Origin: Actinopolyspora alba
Lineage (GTDB): Bacteria > Actinomycetota > Actinomycetes > Mycobacteriales > Pseudonocardiaceae
Length of the DNA: 64,000 nt
Reading direction: 5' to 3'
NCBI RefSeq assembly: GCF_900112765.1
Contig: NZ_FOMZ01000016.1
Span: forward strand, 59,329-123,328
Shown: in pieces, positions 1 through 8,011 of the stretch
Layout of the letters: each line of letters opens with the position of its first letter
How positions within the stretch are numbered: position 1 is the stretch's first letter
Program-made: the position numbers and the translations under genes
Notes under the pieces: generated by a model
What the model saw: the letters and a program-made list of their open reading frames with translations, nothing else
Told to the model about the DNA's origin: nothing
The model's database searches: none

Positions 1-1080
1 CTGCACACCCCCGCGTGGAAATCGGCCGTGGCCGCCACGCCCCGCCACGAACTGGTTCCCACCTTCTACCGACAGACCCCGGAGCACTACGAATGGGAGT
101 CCGTGGACACGGCCACGCCGGAGGGCCTGGACGCGGCCTACTCCCCCACCACGCTGGTCACCTCGCTCGACGAGCGAGATCACCCACTGTCCAGCAGCAC
201 CAAACCCGACCTCATCGTATCCATGCTGGAACTGCTCGACGTCCACGACCAACACCGGGTGCTGGCCGTGGGCACCGGCTCTGGCTACACCACCGCGCTA
301 CTGTGCCACCGGCTCGGTGACCGCAACGTGTGTTCCGTCGACATCGACCCTGCTCTGGTCGAGGCCGCCCGCGACCGGCTGGCCAGCATCGGGCACCATC
401 CCACCCTCGCCTGCCGCGACGGCGCGGACGGACTGCCCGAGCACGCTCCCTACGACCGCATCATCGCCACTTGCTCGGTACCGCGGGTGCCGTGGCCCTG
501 GGCCGACCAGCTCGCTGCAGGCAGCACGGTGCTCGTCAATGTGATGCCCGCAGCGATCAACGCCGGCGGACTCGCTCTCCTCCACCACAGTGGCGACCGG
601 CTGGAAGGCCGGTTCGCCGGCCAGTGGGCCTCGTTCATGGGAATGCGCAGTGCCGATTCGACCGCCCCCACCGAGCACCGACCGCCCGATACCGGCAACT
701 CCCGCAGCCGGACGACGGCCACACCACCCACTCCCTGGTGGGACAACACCGTGGTGTGGCTGCTGGCCCAGTTCCACGGGCTGCCCGCCGGCGTCACAAT
801 CGGCATGCGCCTCGACCCGGACACCGCCCAACCGGCCGCGGCCACCATGACCGCCCCCGACGGCTCGGCCGCCGACATCACCCTCACCGCCTCCGGCGAC
901 GGTCGACACGAGGTCACCGAAACCGGCCCCACCCCGCTGTGGGAACCCGTCGAACACGCCCACCGCACCTGGCTGACCCACGGCAAACCCGAATGGCCCC
1001 GCCTCGGCATCACCGCCACCGCCCACCACCAGTGGCTCTGGATGGACCACCCCGACAGCGCCGTCCACTGGCCCCTGTAA
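1..1080 (+). CDS. Protein-(iso)aspartate-type methyltransferase, RiPP-maturation class (5' truncated)
   Basis: The reading frame is open from base 1, so the true start lies upstream. The first visible residues (PAW..AV...PRHELVPTFYR) match the conserved N-terminal region of protein-L-isoaspartate O-methyltransferases. The SAM site is clear: VLAVGTGSGYTTALL at about residues 85-99, followed by an acidic D-I-D motif and a DG motif. The C-terminal half, with conserved W and P-P-WW motifs, resembles the extension in PIMT-like enzymes that act with ATP-grasp or lanthipeptide maturases. I infer methylation of a ribosomal peptide or protein. The peptide and partner enzymes would lie upstream, outside the window. 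Alternative: an ordinary Pcm repair enzyme, less likely given the extra domain. Confidence 0.75.
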   Translation: MHTPAWKSAVAATPRHELVPTFYRQTPEHYEWESVDTATPEGLDAAYSPTTLVTSLDERDHPLSSSTKPDLIVSMLELLDVHDQHRVLAVGTGSGYTTALLCHRLGDRNVCSVDIDPALVEAARDRLASIGHHPTLACRDGADGLPEHAPYDRIIATCSVPRVPWPWADQLAAGSTVLVNVMPAAINAGGLALLHHSGDRLEGRFAGQWASFMGMRSADSTAPTEHRPPDTGNSRSRTTATPPTPWWDNTVVWLLAQFHGLPAGVTIGMRLDPDTAQPAAATMTAPDGSAADITLTASGDGRHEVTETGPTPLWEPVEHAHRTWLTHGKPEWPRLGITATAHHQWLWMDHPDSAVHWPL

Positions 1081-1126
1081 CCACGAAAGAAGCGCCCCGG
1101 ACTGAAGAGTCCGGGGCGCTTCGTGG
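1081..1126 (+). terminator. Strong hairpin downstream of the methyltransferase gene
   Basis: A perfect 13-bp GC-rich stem (1091-1103 with 1108-1120) closed by a GAAG tetraloop starts 10 nt after the stop codon, with further pairing outside it (CCACGAA / TTCGTGG). No T-run follows, as is common for actinobacterial terminators. Confidence 0.7.
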
Positions 1127-1218
1127 GCTCTGCCTCGACACGGATAACGATGTGTTCGATGACGCAGACACAGACGAGTGCGGTAGGGCATGATAGGGCT
1201 TGAGAGGAGGTGTGTGTC

Positions 1219-1962
1219 ATGGAAGCCGGTGAGGTCTACTTGGACATCAATGGACCGCATGGCCAGATGGACCCTCGAGCACTCACTGAGGGCCTTAACC
1301 ACCTGCTCAAGCTCTTAGAGAAGCTGCAGCCTGCGGATGACAAGCCGGAATGGAACATCACTGGTCTTCAGCTCGGTTCGTACAAGGTCGAACTGCGAGG
1401 ACGACCTGACGTCGCGACCACTGTAAGCCGCGGTCTTGATGAACTTGCCGAACGCCCTGGTATCCCCACTGGGTGGTCACCTGATGCGGTTCGTCAAGTC
1501 ACCAAGCTAGGCAAGGTCCGCGAGAAGCGTGGGGTCGATGATGTGCGAATCGCCCTCGGTAAAACACTGGCTCTCATCGACGAAGCACTGTTGCATAATG
1601 CGGAAAAGAGTCTAGAGCGTTGGCCCGACTCCATCGGGTCTATCCAGGGTCGGTTGTTTCGATACAACGACTCGACCTGGATAGCTGGGGTGACCGATGA
1701 AGTAACCCTGCAAACCGTCGAGATCAAGGTGCCCGACGAGCTCAGGAGAACAGTCGCCAGTGCAGTGACCTATGACGTGTGCGCATGGGGGATGATGCAC
1801 CACAACGCGGACGGACAAGTCGATCGAATCACGCTGGAAAAGATCGACGTATTGCCCGACCCTGGGCCTCCAGCGCGAATCGATGAACTAGTTAACATTC
1901 TCGGCAGCGATTGGACGGGTGGAATGGACCCGGTCGAGGTGGTGCGTAGGCAGCGTGACTGA
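1219..1962 (+). CDS. Unrecognised protein paired with a PIN-domain protein
   Basis: 247 aa, no family recognised. The ATG at 1219 is chosen because GAGGAGG ends 10 nt upstream; the GTG at 1210 would be too close to it. The protein is soluble, acidic and mixed alpha/beta, with no signal peptide or membrane segment. Its stop codon overlaps the GTG of the next gene, so the two are probably translationally coupled. The arrangement recalls a toxin-antitoxin or nuclease-regulator pair, but the protein is much larger than usual VapB antitoxins. Lower GC and mixed codon use compared with the flanking genes suggest transfer. It may be prophage cargo or a separate island. Confidence 0.6.
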   Translation: MEAGEVYLDINGPHGQMDPRALTEGLNHLLKLLEKLQPADDKPEWNITGLQLGSYKVELRGRPDVATTVSRGLDELAERPGIPTGWSPDAVRQVTKLGKVREKRGVDDVRIALGKTLALIDEALLHNAEKSLERWPDSIGSIQGRLFRYNDSTWIAGVTDEVTLQTVEIKVPDELRRTVASAVTYDVCAWGMMHHNADGQVDRITLEKIDVLPDPGPPARIDELVNILGSDWTGGMDPVEVVRRQRD

Positions 1963-2464
1963 TCTGTTGCCACGGGTGGCGGCCGACACCTGCGTCATCC
2001 TCGCGACGTTGCTGGAGCCGGATCCCCATCAACAACGACAGGAACCATCCAAATGGGTGTTCGAGCAGCACGGCCTCTTACACACTGTCGTGCTTCCCTC
2101 GATCGTTGCCCCAGAGTTGCTGGGAGCTGGAGCAATACGAGGCGATCATGGCGGGAAGCACGAGCGAGCTCAACGTATCCAGCGAGCCCAGGAGTGGCTA
2201 AACCGCAGGACGTACGTGTTCGTCTCGATTGACCAACGCGTCGCACGACGAGCTGCTGAGCTGGCACCGGAACATGACCTCAAGGGGTTTGACGCCTCCA
2301 TACTTGCGGCCGCCGAACTCGCACGTTGCGAAACTCTTTACACCTGGGACAACGACTTACTGAAGATCGGCGACAAGATCAGCGGCCTAACCGTGTGCGA
2401 GCCACAGATCCCAGACAGTTCGACCTCAGACAGCTCCGAGGATCAACTCAGTCTCGAGATCTAG
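1955..2464 (+). CDS. PIN-domain protein (putative ribonuclease)
   Basis: 169 aa from the GTG at 1955, which overlaps the preceding stop codon. PIN hallmarks are visible: an N-terminal acidic residue in V.AADTCV, a central APELL, and C-terminal KGFDASILAAA and YTWDNDLLKI carrying the later acidic residues of the metal site. PIN proteins are Mg/Mn-dependent RNases, many of them VapC toxins. The C-terminal tail is Ser/Asp-rich and probably disordered. The in-frame ATG at 1919 is rejected because it lies deep inside the upstream gene. The partner is not a recognisable VapB, so whether this is a toxin is uncertain. Confidence 0.7.
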   Translation: MTDLLPRVAADTCVILATLLEPDPHQQRQEPSKWVFEQHGLLHTVVLPSIVAPELLGAGAIRGDHGGKHERAQRIQRAQEWLNRRTYVFVSIDQRVARRAAELAPEHDLKGFDASILAAAELARCETLYTWDNDLLKIGDKISGLTVCEPQIPDSSTSDSSEDQLSLEI

Positions 2465-2511
2465 ACACGCACACGCCTCTGACCTCCGTGCCAACCACCG
2501 GGGCACATCTA

Positions 2512-2769
2512 TCACTGGTTGTAGTTCGGCTCGACAACCGAGCCGAACACCAGCCGTCGCACCCATCGGGGCAGACGGAGTTCGAACCACCGGGCCGCAG
2601 CGTAGAGCAGCCCTCCTACGATCGGCACCGAACCCGCCATCAGGCTGGCCTGGATCTCCGGAGCCATGCTGGCGGGCACGATCTCGGCTGTGACCAGCCA
2701 GCCCACCACCGCGCCCCATACCATGGGTAGCCAGGTGCGCGCCACACTGCGCAGGTAGTCACGACTCAT
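2512..2769 (-). CDS. Holin-like two-TM protein
   Basis: 85 aa with two hydrophobic segments (about residues 10-32 and 40-62) and a basic C-terminus, a typical class II holin layout. The ATG at 2769 is preceded by GGGGGTGG at good spacing; an ATG further upstream would extend into the endolysin gene. It overlaps the end of the amidase gene, as in endolysin-holin cassettes. Inferred to permeabilise the membrane at the end of the lytic cycle. Confidence 0.7.
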   Translation of the reverse strand: MSRDYLRSVARTWLPMVWGAVVGWLVTAEIVPASMAPEIQASLMAGSVPIVGGLLYAAARWFELRLPRWVRRLVFGSVVEPNYNQ

Positions 2770-3613
2770 CCGAACCACCCCCGACGATGCGCTGTCCGAC
2801 ACGCAGGGCGATGGCGTCGGCGGCCTGCTCGTAGCCGGCGCCGAGCCCGTTGGCGACCTCGTCGCGCACCACCTGGCGCAGCTGCTCCGTGCTCATCGCA
2901 CCTGATCCATCAGCGGAGAACAGGTCGTAAGCGAAGCGGTTGGTATCCAGAATGGAATCGGTCAGGCTGAAGGTCACATCGCTTCCGGGCACCCTGCTCT
3001 GGTGCGTCTTTTCGGTGAGTACGTCCCGCACAGCGCGGGCGGCGTCGTCGTAGGACACGTCGGATTCCTCCGTGAGAACTCGTCGGATGAAGTCATCGGA
3101 CCGGCTGGTGGACCAGCCGGGGTCGATGTGGGAGGTCTGGCCCCAGGCGAGGCCGACGTTTTCGTGGTCGGTGATCCCGCGGCCGCCGGCGGTGAGGTCG
3201 TCGGGGTAGAGCCAGACCATGGGAATGTCGTAGGCCCGGCACAGCTGGCGGACCAGCTCGGCGGCGCGGTCGAGCATCGCCTGGTGCTGCTCGTCGTCCC
3301 ACCGGGCGTCAGGCCCGGACTGCGGATCGCACAGCTCGACGCCGATCGAACCGTCGTTCGGCGGCGCGTGGTAGGCGATGGTGTGGTCGTAGACGTACTG
3401 GTACGTCTCGCACGGGTCGACGCCGTAGTGGCAGCTCGCCCACCGACCTTCAGAATCCGACGGCTCCTGCAGATCCCGGAAGTACGCGCCCAAGTCCTTG
3501 GCTGCGCCGCAGTAGGTGCCGGGCTTCACCGTGCCGTGAATGACGATCCGATCGATGCGCTCCTGCGGCCCGCCGGTCAGGTTGGCGGGAATATAGGGCG
3601 GTGAGGGTGGCAT
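2759..3613 (-). CDS. Endolysin, N-acetylmuramoyl-L-alanine amidase
   Basis: 284 aa. Residues about 15-175 form an Amidase_2/PGRP domain: IVIHGT with the first zinc-ligand His at 26, then CHYGVD, IAYHAPP, IGVELC and the later TDHENV and SHIDPG His-containing motifs. The remainder is a linker and a C-terminal helical region with no recognised wall-binding repeat. It cuts the lactyl-Ala bond of peptidoglycan for lysis. No LysB-type mycolate esterase is next to it, which fits a host lacking mycolic acids. Confidence 0.88.
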   Translation of the reverse strand: MPPSPPYIPANLTGGPQERIDRIVIHGTVKPGTYCGAAKDLGAYFRDLQEPSDSEGRWASCHYGVDPCETYQYVYDHTIAYHAPPNDGSIGVELCDPQSGPDARWDDEQHQAMLDRAAELVRQLCRAYDIPMVWLYPDDLTAGGRGITDHENVGLAWGQTSHIDPGWSTSRSDDFIRRVLTEESDVSYDDAARAVRDVLTEKTHQSRVPGSDVTFSLTDSILDTNRFAYDLFSADGSGAMSTEQLRQVVRDEVANGLGAGYEQAADAIALRVGQRIVGGGSDES

Positions 3614-3614
3614 G

Positions 3615-3932
3615 TCAGCCTCCGGTCAACGTGACGAGGGTGGGAACCCAACCGAGAACAGCGCCGATGATGGCCACCAGTAGGGCCCACCGGAGCCCGC
3701 GGTCGCGGGTGCGGGCGGCCTGCAGGTTGGCGAGGTTCTGCTCGGCCTGGGCAACTCGGTGCTCGAGGACTGCTACCCGCGGGCCGTGTTCGGCCATGTG
3801 CGATCGCATTTCCGAGGTGATGGCGGACAGATCGCTGCGAATCGCTGCCAACTCGTCCTGCATGCTTGTTCGCAGCCCGTCCAGCTGTTCCTTGACGTAG
3901 CCCAGCGCCACGTCGGTCGGTGTCTCAGTCAT
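3615..3932 (-). CDS. Coiled-coil protein with C-terminal membrane anchor
   Basis: 105 aa. A long amphipathic coiled coil (about residues 10-75) ends in one TM helix (LRWALLVAIIGAVLGWVPTLVTL), the layout of XhlA/haemolysin-like lysis accessories. It is 1 nt from the amidase gene and probably assists holin or membrane localisation. SD GGAGACC precedes the ATG. The family match rests on architecture only. Confidence 0.65.
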   Translation of the reverse strand: MTETPTDVALGYVKEQLDGLRTSMQDELAAIRSDLSAITSEMRSHMAEHGPRVAVLEHRVAQAEQNLANLQAARTRDRGLRWALLVAIIGAVLGWVPTLVTLTGG

Positions 3933-3997
3933 GGGTCTCCTTCGGAGCGACGGAATAGGCCGGTGTGCTGTGTACCGACGTCCACGGAATGTCTCCT

Positions 3998-4687
3998 TTA
4001 TGCGAGGGCGAACCAGTAGATCTGATTCGAACTTGTCCAGAAACTCGACGCCATGTTCGCGCTGGACCCGATCGCGTTCGTGGTCTGTGCGAAACAGCTG
4101 TACACCGTGGGTTCCGGGTTGATGATCGGCTGCATCCCGGTGGCCGGGCTGGTCGAGGTAAGGCTCGGCGCGGCGTCGTAGCCGGTGGCACGCATGCCGA
4201 GTGCCACCACCTGCCCCCGTGATAGGGAGACCGAGCTCGGTAGCGCGATCACGGCGAGCTGGTTACTGGTGACCGCGTCCACATCGGTAAACGTCGCGGT
4301 TACCGCGGTGAGAGTGTTCGTGTCGGGTCCGGTGTAGAACCTCATTTCGAAATCACCGGTACCGGACGTGTTGTCGGCGGCGACGTTGACGCCGAGCCGC
4401 ACCTCGGAGACGGTCACGGCCTGCGGCGAAATAGCAGCCACCATCGTCAGATAACCGTTCGACAAAGGCTCAATGCTGCGGCCAAATCGGGTCATGCTCG
4501 AGATTTGATCGCCGTATCGAGCGTCATCACCGGCGTTCGAATAGAGGTTCAGCCGGTCCTCGACGGTAATAATCCGTGAATTGTTCGCGGCGATGTCGTC
4601 GGTGTTGGCGTTGAGCTGGTCGATCAGCCCGTTTTGGTGGGTCGAGCTGGCAACGCTGCCAGGCTCGACGTGCGAAATCGTTGCCAT
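3998..4687 (-). CDS. Phage tail-tip/appendage protein
   Basis: 229 aa; the ATG at 4687 has GGAG 9 nt upstream and starts just after the stop of the larger tail protein. The N-terminal 50 residues are helical and Asn-rich (NGLIDQLNANTDDIAANNSRI), like the trimerising shafts of tail fibres. The rest is beta-rich and Ser/Thr-rich, ending in aromatic residues. Its position after the large minor tail protein suggests a receptor-binding or appendage role. Confidence 0.55.
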   Translation of the reverse strand: MATISHVEPGSVASSTHQNGLIDQLNANTDDIAANNSRIITVEDRLNLYSNAGDDARYGDQISSMTRFGRSIEPLSNGYLTMVAAISPQAVTVSEVRLGVNVAADNTSGTGDFEMRFYTGPDTNTLTAVTATFTDVDAVTSNQLAVIALPSSVSLSRGQVVALGMRATGYDAAPSLTSTSPATGMQPIINPEPTVYSCFAQTTNAIGSSANMASSFWTSSNQIYWFALA

Positions 4688-4692
4688 CGCGT

Positions 4693-7146
4693 CTAGCTCC
4701 AGATGAGTGATTGTCCCCAAATGCCATATGCGGGGTCGTCCCAGATTCCCTGCACAGGATCGCGTACGATCTCCACCGACAGCGTGTCGGTCAGTCCGCT
4801 ATTAGCCGAGAATTTTCTACTGATCCCGTAGATCTGGGCACGGAACGTTCCGAATCCCTCGCGGGAAGTAGTGTCGACGATCTCGATCGTGTCGCCCAAC
4901 TGCAGGCGCGGATCCCCGGGTATGTCGATGTCGTCGGTAGTCGGGACCGGTTCGGCAGTACGCGCCAATAGCTCCGAGGCGAGCCCCTCGACCTGACCAG
5001 TGTCGTGATGCCAATCGCCGGACAATTTTAAGTTCCTGCGCCCGTACTTTTGGACCGAGGTCGTGTCGCGCATCGTGGTGGTGGTGCTACCGCGATCCTC
5101 TAGGAGCGACCCCATGATGCGCAGCGCACCTCGTGACTCCCCTCCCGACGAGGTCGGGTCCATCGCGAGTCGCATCGGGAATGCGAACCCGTTACTGATT
5201 TGGAACGTTAGTTGCCCGTCACGGTCGAGCCAGCAGTACTGGATATTGAGCAAATCCTTGAACTGATCCTCTGACCAGGTTTCGTTTTCCAGCCATTGCG
5301 GCACGAATCCATGTGCGACCTGGTCGGACCATTGTGCGAATCCGCTCCCCTCGTCGCCGAGGGTGTCATGCTGGACCAGTGTCCACGGGCGGGGAAGCAC
5401 AATATTGTCTACGGGAATGCGGAATCGATTGTCCTGTTCATCGTTGCTGGCTGGCACCCGAAACAGGTCGGGATCGTCGGCCTCGTAGGCGATGCCGTTC
5501 ACACCGATGGTGGTTTGCGTTTCGATGGTGTATACGTTGCGGACGCTGTCGAGGTTTGTCGACATCTCGAGCGATGACAGGCCGTCCACGGTGAGCGTGC
5601 GCACCGCATTGTTACGTTTCTGTGCGAGGCGGTCGCGGTTCCAAAACCTGAAAATACCGTATTCGTCCCAGAAAGCTGCGCCCGCTTCGGCGTCGGCTAC
5701 GTCTTTGATGATGGTCCACGCGTCGTCGCCGGAACGGGCACGTGGGAAATGCGTCAGCTTGTTTTTCGAGGTGTCCAACGCTGCCTGGTAATCCGTGGTT
5801 TTCACCAGCGTGTCCACGCTTTGGCGGGCGTCTGCCCAGTCGTTGTGCTGATACATCAGGTCGTTGAACCTGACTACTCGATGAACCGTGACGAGGCCGA
5901 TGAGTGGATCCCACGGAGTCGACTCCGGCGGCGGATCCGTCGAGAACTGCACCCACGGATTCGGAGTGCGGTCGAAACCGACATAGGCGCGCAGCCCATT
6001 TTCGGGGCTGTGCTCGAATGCTGCCTCGACGTGCACCGAGTCCTGCCCTGTGGGGATGGTGTAGCGCTGGGTGGTGTGGAACGTGCCGGCTTCCAGATCG
6101 CGCCACAGCAGCCATACATCTCCCTCGGAGACGTACATTTCGATGTCGCGCCGACTGAGTCGTACTCCGATGAGTGGGACATCGTTGGTGGTGTGTTGCG
6201 CACCGGAGCGGGTGACGAGCTGTACTGACAGATAGTGCGTGTTGTCGGGAAACAATGTGTCCCGATCATCGACCCAGTATTTCGATAGGTAATCCGCGTC
6301 ATGATCGTTGAAGCACAACGGTAGTGGTGCTTGCGGATCGTCCGACAATGCCGAATCCTGTACGCCGTCGACAACGTACATGTCCGGCGCGCCGCCCTCG
6401 ACATTCGGAAATCGTTGGGCGGTGAAATTGTCGTACCACCCTACGCTGGGGGCGAGGCCGCCGGTTCCGGTGATGACGCAACGCGCCTTGTTGATGTCCT
6501 GCGTGTCCCCTTCCTGGATCTCCAGATCCGACCAGGTCATCCATGTCTGCCCGGTCGGGGACACCCCGCACGACCGCAGCGCATGGTCGATCAACCACTG
6601 CCCATCGCAGAGCTGAGCCTGCCTGCGCCCCTGGTCCTGCCAGTAACGCGACACCGCCCACCGGGGCATGGATACGGGGGACCGGGTTTTCTCTTCTCGA
6701 TCCAGCGCGGTGAGGCTGACCGTGCCGTCGTCGCGGGTGATCCTCGGCCGTCGGGTCACACCGACCATCTGACGGTAGGTCACCGTGCCGCCTTCGGTGT
6801 GCACCTCGATGTCGTAGGTGATCTCGCAGCCCGCGAGCTCGGCGCCGTAAACCGGTCCGTGCGGGTTGAAGCGTGACATCGCGGACGCGAGTGGCATCCC
6901 GTCGTAGGTTCCAGCCAGGGTTATCGACAGCTCGGCGGCGGCCGAGCCGGACACGACCGGCACCTCGTCCGGGATGGACGAGGACCACGCCCGCCCCACG
7001 GAGATGTCCTCGACGTAGGGTGACAGGTCCGACAGCGGGTGGTCATAGAGTCCGTTGCGGTTCCAGTCGACACGCAGCACCGCCGAGAACTCGCGTTCGT
7101 TCCCCTCGATCACGTCTGCGGCCTCCTGGCCGCCGTGGGTCTGCAC
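4693..7146 (-). CDS. Large minor tail protein
   Basis: 817 aa from a GTG start immediately after the preceding tail gene. The N-terminus (FSAVLRVDWNRNGLYDHPLSDLS) and overall beta-rich character are typical of actinophage minor tail proteins downstream of the distal tail protein. Inferred to be a baseplate/tail-tip hub component. No enzymatic motif recognised. Confidence 0.75.
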   Translation of the reverse strand: MQTHGGQEAADVIEGNEREFSAVLRVDWNRNGLYDHPLSDLSPYVEDISVGRAWSSSIPDEVPVVSGSAAAELSITLAGTYDGMPLASAMSRFNPHGPVYGAELAGCEITYDIEVHTEGGTVTYRQMVGVTRRPRITRDDGTVSLTALDREEKTRSPVSMPRWAVSRYWQDQGRRQAQLCDGQWLIDHALRSCGVSPTGQTWMTWSDLEIQEGDTQDINKARCVITGTGGLAPSVGWYDNFTAQRFPNVEGGAPDMYVVDGVQDSALSDDPQAPLPLCFNDHDADYLSKYWVDDRDTLFPDNTHYLSVQLVTRSGAQHTTNDVPLIGVRLSRRDIEMYVSEGDVWLLWRDLEAGTFHTTQRYTIPTGQDSVHVEAAFEHSPENGLRAYVGFDRTPNPWVQFSTDPPPESTPWDPLIGLVTVHRVVRFNDLMYQHNDWADARQSVDTLVKTTDYQAALDTSKNKLTHFPRARSGDDAWTIIKDVADAEAGAAFWDEYGIFRFWNRDRLAQKRNNAVRTLTVDGLSSLEMSTNLDSVRNVYTIETQTTIGVNGIAYEADDPDLFRVPASNDEQDNRFRIPVDNIVLPRPWTLVQHDTLGDEGSGFAQWSDQVAHGFVPQWLENETWSEDQFKDLLNIQYCWLDRDGQLTFQISNGFAFPMRLAMDPTSSGGESRGALRIMGSLLEDRGSTTTTMRDTTSVQKYGRRNLKLSGDWHHDTGQVEGLASELLARTAEPVPTTDDIDIPGDPRLQLGDTIEIVDTTSREGFGTFRAQIYGISRKFSANSGLTDTLSVEIVRDPVQGIWDDPAYGIWGQSLIWS

Positions 7147-7149
7147 CGG

Positions 7150-8010
7150 TCACACCTCCATCAGGGTCAGCTCGGGGGTCACGTACGGCACGTAGGGACG
7201 GGTGGTCGGCATCTCGTCGACCACCACCACCGGGGCTCCCCCACCCTGCGTCCAGTCCGAGGCCGACGCAGCGGCCTCCACCTGCGCGGCGGCCAGCGTG
7301 ATTTCCGACGAGCCGGACGGCTGGGAAACCAGCAGCACCGCCGGGGACACAGCCCACGTGGCCACGCCGGGTGTGGTGGTCACCGACAACCGGGTCCACG
7401 TGTCGGCGGTCAGGGTCACCGGGTCGGCCAGCGTCGGACTGCCCAGATAGCCCCCGCCCGCCCCGTCGTCGCCGTAGTGGTTGAGTCCGAGCTGCACCTC
7501 GTCTTCCGCGGTGGAGCGCACGTAGAGCGAAGCGGTGACGGTCTCGCCCTCGAGCACAGGGGCGGGCCTGCCCCGGTCGATCCGGATCGCCTCCCCCGGC
7601 CCGGCGTTGACCCACCGCACCCCGCGGCCCACCGGCGGGGCCGCCGACGGCCAGGCACCCGTCCCTGTGAGGCTGCCACCGGTGGCGTCCAGGGTGGACA
7701 GATCCTGCCCGCCCCGCGACATCGACGCCGAGCTCCGGGAGAGCCGGTTGCGGCCGATGTCCGCCGGCCACAGCAGCCGCAGCGGCCCCGGCACGTGCCG
7801 CTCGTGGATCGCCTGGAAGAACGCGTACTCGTCCGGGCGCATGCGGGGCAGCGCCAGGGTGTGGGTGAGCTGGGTGCCGAGGTAGTCAACGGTGCGCCGC
7901 CCGGACAGGGCGGTGTGGGTGCCGCCGATGCGTGTCGGTTTCGTGCTGATGTCGGTGCGAGGGCGGATCTGGCGCAGCCCACCGAGCCGTCCGAGATAGG
8001 TGGTGGCCAC
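7150..8010 (-). CDS. Distal tail (Dit-like)/minor tail protein
   Basis: 286 aa directly after the tape-measure gene, the usual Dit position. The N-terminal part contains a Dit-like beta region. The C-terminal half (LEGETVTASLYVRST..., ADTWTRLSVTTTPG) looks like a carbohydrate-binding jelly-roll domain, so it may touch the cell wall. It ends 3 nt before the 817-aa tail protein gene. Confidence 0.7.
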   Translation of the reverse strand: MATTYLGRLGGLRQIRPRTDISTKPTRIGGTHTALSGRRTVDYLGTQLTHTLALPRMRPDEYAFFQAIHERHVPGPLRLLWPADIGRNRLSRSSASMSRGGQDLSTLDATGGSLTGTGAWPSAAPPVGRGVRWVNAGPGEAIRIDRGRPAPVLEGETVTASLYVRSTAEDEVQLGLNHYGDDGAGGGYLGSPTLADPVTLTADTWTRLSVTTTPGVATWAVSPAVLLVSQPSGSSEITLAAAQVEAAASASDWTQGGGAPVVVVDEMPTTRPYVPYVTPELTLMEV

Positions 8011-8011
8011 G

